From Rhinopithecus roxellana (taxonomy: Eukaryota; Chordata; Mammalia; Primates; Cercopithecidae): 64,000 nucleotides of DNA. The notes beneath the pieces are model-generated. The model was not told where the DNA came from, did not search any database, and saw only the letters and a list, made by a program, of their open reading frames with translations. A program made the position numbers and the translations under genes. Of this stretch, positions 49,000 through 59,200 are shown one piece after another (position 1 is the first letter of the stretch; each line of letters starts with the position of its first letter). The DNA is taken from assembly GCF_007565055.1 (NCBI RefSeq), contig NC_044561.1:31699483-31763482 (forward strand), in the 5' to 3' direction.

Positions 49000-49467
49000 G
49001 AGAAGGAACTTTCTTAACCCAGTATGGTCTGTATACAAAAAACTCTGGCAAATATTCTGTAAGTAGAAATATTGGAAGCATTCCCTATAAAAATCAGAAA
49101 CAAGAAAATTGCCACCTATTACCACTCCTATTCAACATTTTCACTGGAAGTCCTAGCCAGCAAAATAAGAAAAGAAAAAAAAAAAATGAAAGGGAAAAGG
49201 ATAGGAAAATATGAACAAAATTGTTGTCATTAACAGATGATATTATTTACTAGGAAAACATTTAAAAAAGCACTGACTTATGATAAGAGGGCTTAGGAAA
49301 GTAGTTGTCTGTAATAATAATATTCAGAAATCATTTATATTTCTATATAATATATATTGCCCCAAAGCAGGAAAACATATTTTAATAATACCACTAAAAA
49401 TGATAAATAAGGCATCAGAATAAATATAACGAGTACAGGACTAACATGCAATTTGATTAAAATACTT

Positions 49468-49768
49468 TTGTTTTTTTTTTTTTTGAGACAAGGTCTTGTT
49501 CTGTCACCCAGGCTGGAGTGCAGTGGCGTGAACTTGGCTCACTGCAACTTCCACCCCACAAGCTTAGGCCATCCTCCCACCTCAGCCTCTTGAGTTGCTG
49601 GGACCACAGGTGTGCACCACCACAACCAGCTAATTTTTCATGTTTTTAGTAGAAATGGGGGTCTCACCATGTTGCCTAGGCTGGTCTTGAATGCCAGAGC
49701 TCAAGCAATCCTCCCACCTCGGCCTCCCAAAGTGCTGAGATTACAGGCATGAGCCACCACGCACAGCC
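49468..49768 (-). mobile_element. Alu, reverse orientation
   Basis: Diverged Alu complement, T-run to 'cacgcacagcc'. Confidence 0.88.
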
Positions 49769-50055
49769 TAAAAGACATTTTAAATACCTAAGTAAATGGA
49801 AAATTATTTCATGTTTGACTAGGAAGACTCATTATTATAAAGATACCAATTGTTCCTATACTTACAGTAAAATTCCAGTCAAAAACCCAAAAGTGTTTTT
49901 CATAAAACCTGAACAAATGACCAAGAACAGCCTAGACACTCCTAGATAATAGGAGGAGCATGAGAGAGCTTGAACTACTCAGATGCCAAATGCTTATTAT
50001 TAAACAATAGTAATTAAGACAGTTTTATATTGACCCAAAGATAAATCAACTGAAA

Positions 50056-50085
50056 CTTTATGGACTTTATGGAAAGTCCATAAAG
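50056..50085. repeat. 13-bp perfect inverted repeat at an Alu target site
   Basis: ctttatggacttt (50056-50068), loop atgg, aaagtccataaag (50073-50085). The right arm overlaps the AluYR target duplication that starts at 50082. Confidence 0.85.
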
Positions 50086-50097
50086 AAACATGTACAG

Positions 50098-50398
50098 GGC
50101 CGGGCGCGGTGGCTCAAGCCTGTAATCCCAGCACTTTGGGAGGCCGAGACGGGCGGATCACAAGGTCAGGAGATCGAGACCATCCTGGCTAACACGGTGA
50201 AACCCCGTCTCTACTAAAAAATACAAAAAAAGCTAGCCGGGCGAGGTGGCGGGCGCCTGTAGTCCCAGCTACTCGGGAGGCTGAGGCAGGAGAATGGCGT
50301 AAACCTGGGAGGCGGAGCTTGCAGTGAGCTGAGATCCGGCCACTGCACTCCAGCCTGGGCGACAGAGCGAGACTCTGTCTCAAAAAAAAAAAAAAAAA
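50098..50398 (+). mobile_element. AluYR-type Alu
   Basis: Nearly consensus copy with gatccggccactgc. Duplications aaagaaacatgtaca at 50082-50096 and 50399-50413. Confidence 0.93.
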
Positions 50399-50789
50399 AA
50401 AGAAACATGTACATACATAGAAATGTGTACATGATGAAATGGAACTGCAGAACAAATGGAATAGTACTGTTTAAGTGATTATACACGAAAGGAAACAGTG
50501 AAATTAGATTCTTACCTCACACCATATATAGAAGTCTACTAAAATGGATTAAGTTGTAAATAAAAAGGTTGAATTTTAAATTTGGAAAAAATACAGGAGA
50601 ATATTTTTATGACAATAGAATGGGAAAGTGTATCTATAAAATAAAAAAGAATCACAGACCCTAAAAGACTGATAAATTCAGTTACAGTAAAGAGTTTTGT
50701 TCATCAAAAGGCATTATAAAGAAAATTGAGGCTGGGCCTGTTGTAATCCCTGTACTGAGGGAGGCCAAGGAGGTCGGATCCATCTGGGC

Positions 50790-50990
50790 CCATCCATGTT
50801 GCCCCCATAAGACTTGAGGCGAGGGGAAACTGATGAAATATACTGTTGCTTATGCTAATTGTTGTATTAATACTGTGAGTAATAAAGTTCCTTGTCTCTG
50901 ACCCAAAAGCCTTGTTTTTTTCCTGCCAACAGTGAAACTGTGGCAGACTAATTTGTTAGGTTGCAAGTGGAGTAAAATCTCAGATCCTTT
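50790..50990 (+). mobile_element. Possible LTR 3' fragment
   Basis: Has 'gagtaataaagttccttgtctc', a poly(A)-signal/U5-like arrangement. Short and not named. Confidence 0.4.
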
Positions 50991-51099
50991 ACATTTCTCA
51001 ACAGTCCAGTATGCTGCAATTTTCCCTTGTTAGAACTTACTTTAGTTCTACATTACTGGAGCCAACAATTTTTCACTTGCCCTTGGTGATGGCACGTTG

Positions 51100-51735
51100 G
51101 GATTTTTTTTATAGATTATAAAAAGATTTTTATAAATGTCCCACATTGAGTTTTCTGCTTAATATTTTTGTGCAACTTCTCCATGTTGATGAGTTGTTCA
51201 CTCACTTTCACTGATATATTCCACTATTCATTTATTCATACTTTGGTCATTGAATTTTAGGTTGTTTTCAGTTTTCCCTATTATGAATAATGTCACTATA
51301 AACATCTCTCTACATGTCTGTTGGTACTCTAGTCAATACCTAGAAGTGGAATTTCTAAATCATACAGTACAATTACGTTTCATTTTACCTGATAATGCCA
51401 AATTGTTTTCCAGAAGGATGTCAGTTTACTTGCCAGTAGTGTATATGAGTTTCTATAGCACCATATCTTCACCAATATTTGGGACTGTTAGACTTCTTAG
51501 ATTTTGCCAATCTAGTAGGTCTAATATAATATTGATTTGTATTTTCCTAATGAATAGTATGGTTGAAATTTTCATATGTCTATTAGCCATTTAGATGTTT
51601 TTGCTCTATTGTCATTTAAGCATTTTTGTATGAGATTTCTGTTGTCTTTTTACTTGTTGATTTGTAAGAACCAATTATTCATATATTCTGGCTACTAATC
51701 TACATTTTGCAAACATTTTCTACTCAATCGTCTCA
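51100..51735 (-). mobile_element. L1 3' end, reverse orientation
   Basis: Complement of L1M 3' sequence: 'ggttgttttcagttttccc', 'attatgaataatgtcactat', 'cctagaagtggaatttct', 'tattctggctactaatct'. The 114-codon frame at 51250 is by-product. Confidence 0.78.
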
Positions 51736-51744
51736 ATTTTCTTT

Positions 51745-51985
51745 CTTTTTTTGTTTTTTGAGCCAGCATCTCGTTCTGTCACCCAGGCTGGAGTGCAGTA
51801 GCGCAACCTTGGCTCACTGCAACCTGTGCCTCCAGATTTCATGCAATTCTCATGCCTCAGCCTCCCAAGGAGCTAGGATTATAGGCATATGCCCCCACAC
51901 AAGCCTCTGGAGTAGCTGGGACCACAGATGTGCACCACTCGGCTAATTCTTGTATTTTAAGTAGAGATGGGGGTTTCACCATGTG
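51745..51985 (-). mobile_element. Alu, reverse orientation, truncated
   Basis: Complement of an old Alu with a duplicated middle, ending abruptly at 'gtttcaccatgtg'. Confidence 0.8.
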
Positions 51986-52036
51986 AAACTAATGCTTATT
52001 AGACTGTAGAGAAGAATGTGTGCTCTTTATTTATTT

Positions 52037-52560
52037 TTTTGAGACGGGGTCTCACTGTTGTGCAGGCTGGAGTGCAGTGACATGATCTCGGCTCACTGCA
52101 GCCTCCGCCTCCTGGGTTTAAGCAGTTCTCCTGATTCAGCCTCCGAAGTAGCTAAGATCGCTCCATTGCCAAGGCTGGAGTGCAGTGGTGTGATCTCGGC
52201 TGACTGCAGACTTGACCTCCTGGGCTCAAGTGATCCTCTCACCTCAGTTTCCCTAGTAGCTGGGATTATAGGTATGGGCCACTATGCCTGGCTAATTTGT
52301 ATGTGTGTGTGTGTGGGTGTGTTTTCTCTCTGTAGAGAAGGGGTTTTGCCATACCATGTTGCCCAGGCCGGTCTCCAATTCCTGGATTCAAGCGATCCAC
52401 CCCTGCCTTGGCCTCCCAAAGTGCTGGAAGTACAGGCATGAGCCACTGCACCTGCCAAAACTGACTATTCTTATTGGCTAATAAAAGGACAGTGAACTGT
52501 GATTGTGCCACTGCTCTCTAGACCAGGTGACAGAGTGAGACCCTGTTTCAAAAAAGAAAA
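52037..52560 (-). mobile_element. Composite of Alu fragments
   Basis: 52037-52160 and 52165-52455 are reverse-orientation Alu pieces, the second with a (GT)n run in its middle (52300-52322). 52497-52560 is a forward Alu 3' end with its A-rich tail. Confidence 0.75.
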
Positions 52561-53012
52561 GAAAAGGACAACTTTAGAATTTCAGAAGCCTGAAACAGTG
52601 GGGATACGTGGCTACAGTTTGATGACAGAGGAACGCACAGAGAGTTTTGGAAACTGAAGTCAATACATCCTATACATCCTGTAATTGATAATGGCTAAAT
52701 TGAGTCTAGAAAGGAGAATGGGATTCAGGCAAGTGCAGAAGAAGTGAGATGGCATTCAGCAGAGGGAAGAGTGCATGGAAAGGCCTAGAGACTTCAGAGT
52801 CAGAGTCCAGCATATTCAGGGAATTGCAAGTAGCTCAGTCTGGCTAGGTCCAGGGTTCAGGTGGAGGACTGGTCAAAGAGGAGTCTAGGATACAGCAGGA
52901 AACAGCATTCAGTGCTCACAAATTATGGGAAAGGATGTAGTCTTTATTCTGAAGACATGCTTCTAAGCAAAGAGTCAACAAAATCAAACGTATTTTCAAG
53001 ATACCATTCTGG
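52561..53012. other. No gene seen
   Basis: No recognised repeat or gene. Confidence 0.45.
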
Positions 53013-53332
53013 GCTGGGCACAGTGGCTCACGCCTGTAATCCCAGCATGTTGGGAGGCCAAGGTGGGCAGATCACTTGAGGCTAGAAGTCCGAGACCCAG
53101 CCTGGCCAACAAGGTGAAACTACATCTCTACTAAAAATACAAAAATTTGCCAGGCGTTCTGGTATGCACCTGTAATCTCAGCTACTCGGGAAGCTGAGGG
53201 AGGAGAATCGCTTGAACCCGGGAGGTAAAGGTTGCAGTGAGTGGAGATTGTGCCACTGCACTCCAGCTTGGGCAAGAGAGCAAAATTCCATCTCGAAAAC
53301 AAAACCAAAAACAAAACAAAAGAAAAACTAAA
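53013..53332 (+). mobile_element. Alu
   Basis: Complete Alu with an (AAAAC)n-type tail. Confidence 0.9.
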
Positions 53333-53566
53333 AGATCACTCTGGCTCTGGGGAATGGACCAGAGGTAGGTTAATCAGGAGATGGAGGACCCACTTGAGAC
53401 TGCTGTGGTTAAATGAAGAGATGATAATGGCCTGAACTGAGGTTGAGGCTGTGGGAATGGGAAGAGGGAACATATTTGCATAGGGTAAAGAAAGGACAGC
53501 ACTTGGTAACTGATTGAATACCTATATCTATACATTCTGTCTGTCTCTCTATCATCTATCCATCTG

Positions 53567-53611
<45 letters not shown>

Positions 53612-54283
53612 GAGAGAGAGGTAGGAGTTGAGGTGACTTGTGGGTTTTTAACTTGGGCAGCTGAGAGAATAATAGTGCCATTCCCAGGAATGGAAACCAG
53701 AAGGGGGAAGCTTTGTGGAGGGAGAGTAAAATGGAATAGGGGGAAGATGATAAGGACAACATGGGAACAAGTTAGGATTGAAGTGAAACTTTTTAAGTGG
53801 ACATGTCCAAATGTTTATGCACATGGGTCTGGGTTGAGGAGAGAGGAAATGAACTAGAGTTATTGAAATAGGAGCTATTATCATGTGAGGAGTGTTTGAA
53901 CTCATGTGATTGAATGAGCTCATCAAAGGAGAGTCTTCATGGGATAACAGTTTTCAGGAAGGATTAAGCTGGTGCAATGCTCTTTTAGGACCTACATCTT
54001 AAATGATAATGTAAGATGCCTAGGGGTCCAATTAATACACTTTTTAAAGTGCCTAATATTTGAAGCTGTAGAAATCTTTTTAGCTATTTACCAAAGGTGT
54101 CTTTTGCTTTAGAAGGCCTTTGGTTTTATAGCTCTCTTTCTCGTCTCTAGATTTATGCAAAAGGAGGTGGGTGGCTAAAGTTCTAGCTTGGGAATGCCAG
54201 CTCTTAGGTTGCCGTAGCTTATAATCCTTTCATCCAGCCAAGGGGAGGATTCTGTTCACAATGAACATTAAGACTACTTCTGG
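53333..54283. other. No gene seen; (TC)n microsatellite
   Basis: A (TC)n run at 53570-53607 is followed by 'tctgagagagag', so the tract switches strand polarity. The rest shows no gene or named repeat. Confidence 0.5.
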
Positions 54284-54580
54284 GGGCCAGGCGCGGTGGC
54301 TCATGCCTGTATCCCCAGCACTTTGGGAGGCCAAGGTGGGTGGATCACTTCAGGTCAGAAGGTCTAGACTACCCTGGCCAACATGGTGAAACCCTGCCTC
54401 TACTAAAAAAATACAAAAAATTAGCCAGGCATGGTGGTACGCGCCTGTAGTCTCAGCTAGTCAGGAGGCTGAGGCAGGAGAATTGCTTGAATCTCAGAGG
54501 TGGAGGTTACAGTGAGCCAAGATCATGCCACTGTACTCCAGCTTGGGCGACAGAGCAAGACTCTGTCTCAAAAAGTAAAT
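54284..54580 (+). mobile_element. Alu
   Basis: Complete Alu, diverged; flanks 'gactacttctggg' and 'gactgtttctgg' suggest a decayed duplication. Confidence 0.9.
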
Positions 54581-54902
54581 AAATTATAGAAAAGACTGTT
54601 TCTGGCACCAGAGCAGCAGGTGTTCAATGAGACCAAGGAATAAGAACAGTTTCAATGGTCCTGGTAATCTTAATCTAAAAACAGAGAAATGACAGTCTCT
54701 CCTTGGTAGTCTCTTAATCTGAAGTTTATGGACTTCCAGAAACCTGGTCACTCTCTGTGTATATGTAAGGGCTTTTTCCTTCTAGAGAAAGTATGTCTAG
54801 CTTTGTTTAGGTTTTCACCAGTGTCTGTGATCGCCTATAAGTTAATACCACTTACCATTTTCTCAAAGCCTTGTAGTAGAACAGAGTAAAATAGAATCTT
54901 GG

Positions 54903-55345
54903 TGTATTAGCTTTCTTTAGAGGGACAGAACTAATGGAATAGATACATATATATATATAAAGGGAGTTTAATAAGTATTAACCCACACAATTCCAAGGTC
55001 CCACAATAAGCCATCTGCAGGCTGAGGAGCAAGGAGAGCCAGTCTAAGTTCCAAAACTGAGGAACTGGGAGTCCTGTGTTCACGGGCAGGAAGCATCCAG
55101 CATGGGAGAAAGATATAGGCTGGGAGGCTAGGCCAGTCTCTCTTTTTATTTTTCTGCCTGCTTATATTCTAGCTGTGCTGGCAGCTGATTAGATTGTGCT
55201 CACCCAGATTAAAGGTGGGTCTGCCTTTCCCAGCCCACTGACTCAAATGTTAATCTCCTTTTGCAACACCTTTAGAGACACACCCAGGGTCAATCCTTTG
55301 TATCCTTCGATCCAAACAAGTTGACACTCAATATTAACCATCACA
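54903..55345 (-). mobile_element. HERV-L 3' LTR (MLT2A-like), minus-strand copy
   Basis: Genomic left end is tgtattag and right end ttaaccatcaca, so on the minus strand it runs from tgtgatggttaa to ctaataca. Contains the MLT2A text 'ccagcatgggagaaagatat' in complement. Confidence 0.88.
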
Positions 55346-57414
55346 AGTCCACCCCTTGTCAACTTGAGCCTATACACATCTGCTGAGATCATGCATAATC
55401 TTCAAATAAAGACAATAAGGTCATAATGACACCTCACATAATACACCTATCCTTCATACAACCAGAAACGCACCAATCCCCAACCCAAATACATAAAGTT
55501 GACTACTTAAATGCTGATGTGAAGTCAATAAATCTTATGTCACAAGATAAAGGAGAAAGGAAATAAAATGAAGATATTTTCTTAGTACAAGTGTATACAT
55601 GCACAAACATGTTTTTAACAAAAGGAGGAAATATTCGTGACAATTACAGTCATTTCTGCAATTGGTCATGTGGTTGTAGCTGGTACTGATGACTACCTTG
55701 TTATACTACTCATTCTGTATTCCCTTTGCCTTCAACAAGCATCTCAGCAGGTCGTGGTTTTTTTTCCTGGTGGAGTAACCCAAATCTTCTTTTCTGAAGG
55801 GTCTGGGTCATTTGTAGTCCTGCCTGGATTGGGCTGTTGTAGCTTCCTATTGACCTTAATCCCAGGGCATGGTAATAATAAGAGACACCCTAATGGATTG
55901 CCTATATTCCATGCAAACTCTTCCTTACCTCCTTTGTGAAGTAGTAGACTGATTTCATCTTGAAAGTCCAGGTCAGTCACCCCAAGCAACACTGTAACTC
56001 CCTTCTTAGTGTTGTTGACTCAAAGGTAGGAGAAGCCTGAAGTGTCAGGTGGCAGTCTTCCAGTTTAGTGGAATTGTTGTGTCTCCTGGTGGCAACTAAG
56101 ACCTCTAGGCCAGCACAATGTAATGTGGTGGGAACAGGAAGCAAAAAATTTGCTAGCTGATTACTAAGGGTGATGGTGAGTGGTGCCACTTCCACTTCTA
56201 CCCCTTGATTCCTGGACCTGTGAATCCTGGCTATGAGAGAAATAGTACCATATATTGGATGCTGATTCTCAGCATACACAGCCTTCTGGAGAACTTTGCC
56301 CCAGCCCTGCGAAGTATTGTCACCTAGTTCGCATTGGAATTGTGACTTTGAAAGGCTAATCCACCATTCTATCAATCCAGCTGCTTCAGGATAATGGGGA
56401 ACATGGTAAGACCAGTGAATTCCATGACCATGGCATCTCGGGAAAGGATGGGAGAATCACTGCATAAAGTGTCGGTAATGTGGTGGGGTCCTTCCTCAAG
56501 GGGAAGTAAACCGTAAACTGGCTCAAGTCTAGAAATTGATTAAGGGGCTGTGATTCTCTGTATTTGTAATTCAAATTAGTCTTTTGTCCATTCGCCCTAG
56601 AAGTTTTCTGCTTATATAAATTAAGAATGCAGTAGGCTTCCTATCAATTTCACTTCTAGGAACACCATGATTAATTAGCCAATGCCAGAGCTCGACATGA
56701 GTCAGACTATTCTGATTGCTGCTTTGCTTCTGCTGTCTATTACAGTAGCTATACCCACCTTGCCTTTGATAGTTGAGTGCCACCACTTGGCCCCTGCCAT
56801 CTGGTGATCCAGTTACTCCCATTGTATTTTAATTTTGTAGTTTAGTGTCTGCAGTTCTCACTGTTAGATCTGACATACAGACAAGAGCAATTACAAGGCT
56901 CTTCAAAGATGCAGGTGCTGCCCTTACAAATCTGTTTCGCAAGACATTGGTCAGGGGTATATTTCTGGACCTTCCCAGCTGGGATGAATAGGTCTAAAAT
57001 GACTAATTCATTCCACCATGACAATTTCCCTAAGCCTTTGGATCCCTTTCTCTACATTAAGGAAGATCAGGCATTGCCAGCTTATTCACAGTGGGCCATC
57101 TTTTAATCCATATTTCAGCCAATCAAGCAAATAAACTATAAGAACCTTTTTTTAACTCCCTGAGCTGCAACATTAAATGCAGAGTCCCTACTTTGTGGGC
57201 CCAAATCAATAAATTCAGCCTTATTCAGCTCCATGTTCCTTCCACCACTGTCCCACACTTTTAATATCCATTCCCATGCCTGTTCTCCAGATTTCTGTTT
57301 ATATAAATTAGAAAACTCAAGCAATTCTTGTGTCTGTTTTTTCACAGTTTCACCTCTTTCTCGACAGTAGATGAGACTCTCACTTAGGGCAATCTTAGCA
57401 GATTTGAGGCTAAT
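55346..57414 (-). pseudogene. HERV-L internal region, minus copy: gag remnant, integrase end, dUTPase-like (most of pol deleted)
   Basis: Read right to left: gag remnant at 57345-57136 (EFIDLGPQSRDSAF), a further gag piece 57024-56842, the gag-end text 56822-56571 (DGRGQVVALNYQRQGG), pro-proximal text to 56386, then directly the C-terminal part of integrase (56375-55977, GWGKVLQKAVYAENQHPIYG) and a dUTPase-like segment (55992-55744). Protease, reverse transcriptase and RNase H are missing at a junction near 56380-56400. Multiple stops and frameshifts. The primer binding site and leader are also lost; the gag remnant abuts the TA-rich LTR end. Confidence 0.85.
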
Positions 57415-57597
57415 ATACTATATATAGAGTATATCTAATATATATAAGTACAGTATATATATTATATATAAATGTATATATAATATATATACTATATATA
57501 GAATATATGATATATACTATATATGAATATATATGATATATAGTATATATATAAATATATATATATATACTATATATCACATATATATTTTGTATAC
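57415..57597. repeat. (TA)n-rich tract, about 180 bp
   Basis: Made of tata, atat and 'tatactatatat' variants with multiple self-complementary stretches, strongly cruciform-prone. Confidence 0.92.
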
Positions 57598-57986
57598 ATA
57601 AAGGTGAGTTTATTAAGTATTAACTCACACAATCACAAGGTCCCATAATAGTCTATCTGCAGGCTGAGGGGCAAGGAGAGCCAAGTCCGAGTTCCAAAAC
57701 TGAAGAACTTGGAGTCCAGTGTTTCAGGATGGGAAGCATCCAGCATAGGAGGAAGATGTAGGCTGGGAGGCTAGGCCAGTCTCTCTTTTTATTTTTCTGC
57801 CTGCTTCTTGTCTAAGCACGCTGGGAGTTGAATAGATTGTGGCCACCCAGATTAAGGGTGGGTCTGCCTTTCTCGGTCCACTGAGTCAAATGTTAATCTC
57901 CTTTGGCAACACCCTCAGAGACACACCCAGGATCAATCCTTTGTATCCTTCAATCCAATCAAGTTGACACTGTATTAACCATCACA
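57415..57986 (-). mobile_element. HERV-L 5' LTR, minus copy, with TA-rich expansion
   Basis: Right end is ttaaccatcaca (57986). The body matches the other MLT2A copies. From 57600 down to 57415 the (TA)n of the LTR end has expanded to about 180 bp of TA/ATAT-type sequence. Confidence 0.85.
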
Positions 57987-58735
57987 CTCAGTATATCTTG
58001 TTTCCAGAAATGAAGCTCAAATAGTGCATTAATTCATTAATTAAAGACAAATATTGGGGAAAAGGATCAACAGTATCATTTTTGGGGACATAGTGACCTA
58101 AATTTGGTTACTTTTCTGTCTATATGGAGAGCCAGGGAGGGGGATGTGAGCCTGAGGTTTCCACACTCAGGTCTGGGATGGTGAGGTCAGCTGCTGCTTC
58201 TCCTTCCAGTATCCATGGGAGTCCAGCCATGCAGAATTCTCCACAACACACCTGAGGTCCCTGTAACTGTCAGAGATAAATAACCACAAATATGAGGGTA
58301 CCATAGATGAGAGATGAAAATATCAGCCAAAAATTAGAGCACAAACCCAGTGGAAGAGAATTCTTTTCCACTGGGTTTGTGTAGGCAACTTGAATGCAAG
58401 ATTTGAGGATCCCTACCATAAAAATAATTGGAGATTCTTAAGGAAAAAAAAAGAGCAGATGGAAGATAGGCAATCACTAAACAAATACTAAAAAACAAGT
58501 TATCTAAAGTAAATACAGTTTTGAGACTGTAGAGTATAAGAGCTTTCCAAATTGCAGGCTCTACTGATGATAAGAGATACACACCAGATATGTCCTGAGG
58601 GAATCCTGGAACTTTAATCATGAAGATAATATTATAGGCTTCTAGGTAGAAATAACAAACAACCAACAAAGGAATATATGAACAAAGCATTGGGCAATGG
58701 AATCCTCTGTTATTTTTTAATTAATTTACTGAAAG
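57987..58735. other. Spacer between the two HERV-L copies
   Basis: No gene. AT-rich sequence; the open frame at 58334-58690 (minus) has no recognised similarity. It holds the 42-bp palindrome. Confidence 0.5.
58340..58381. repeat. 42-bp near-perfect palindrome
   Basis: Arms cacaaacccagtggaa (58340-58355) and ttccactgggtttgtg (58366-58381) are perfect complements. The 10-base middle gagaattctt itself contains the palindrome agaattct, so the whole 42 bp pairs with only one G.T position. Confidence 0.95.
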
Positions 58736-59180
58736 CTGGGTGTGTCTGTGAGGACGTTGCCAAAGGAGATTAACATTTGAGTCAGTGGACTGAGAGAGGC
58801 AGACCCAACCCCAATCCGGGTGGGCACAATGTAATCAGCTGCCAGTGTGACTAGAATATACGCAGACAGAAAAATGTGAGAAGAGAGACTGGCCTAGCCT
58901 CCCAGCCTACATCTTTCTCCTGTGCTGGATGCTTCCTGCCCTCGAACATCAGACTCCAAGTTCTTCAGTTTTGGAACTCAGACTGGCTCTCCTTGCTCCT
59001 CAGCCTGCAGATGGCCTATAGTGGGACCTTATGATTGTGTGAGTTAATACTTAGTAAATCCCCTTTACATATCTCTCTCTCTATCCCTGTATCTCTATAT
59101 CTATGTATATCTATAGATTTAGATATATAGATATATCTATTCCATTAGTTCTGTCCCTCTAGAGAATCCTTACTAATACA
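58736..59180 (+). mobile_element. HERV-L 5' LTR (MLT2A-like), plus copy, 5'-truncated
   Basis: Starts within the LTR at 'ctgggtgtgtctgtgagg' (about the first 65 bp are missing) and ends at tactaataca. Confidence 0.88.
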
Positions 59181-59185
59181 GGTTT

Positions 59186-59200
59186 TGGTACCAGGAGTGG
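59186..59200 (+). promoter_or_regulatory. HERV-L primer binding site for tRNA-Leu
   Basis: tggtaccaggagtgg, 5 bp after the LTR, is complementary to the 3' end of tRNA-Leu (including CCA). This PBS is the feature that names HERV-L. Confidence 0.9.

Larger units (their letters stand above)
48350..50730 (+). mobile_element. Old L1 (L1M-type) ORF2, split by three Alus
   Basis: ORF2-like text runs through 48350-48690 ('gatacactatgaccaagttgag', 'tttatcccaggaatg'), 49016-49465 ('ttaccactcctattcaac'), 49770-50090 and 50400-50730 ('aaaaggcattataaag'). The pieces are consecutive parts of ORF2, cut by Alus at 48699, 49468 and 50098. Confidence 0.75.

Noticed and set aside
53565..53620. (TC)n followed by gagagag as a CRISPR-like or direct repeat array
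   Set aside because: Simple microsatellite without spacers; no CRISPR array occurs in a primate nuclear genome.
58334..58690. 118-codon minus-strand frame in the HERV-L spacer
   Set aside because: No recognised similarity; hydrophobic AT-rich translation, and the frame overlaps the palindrome.
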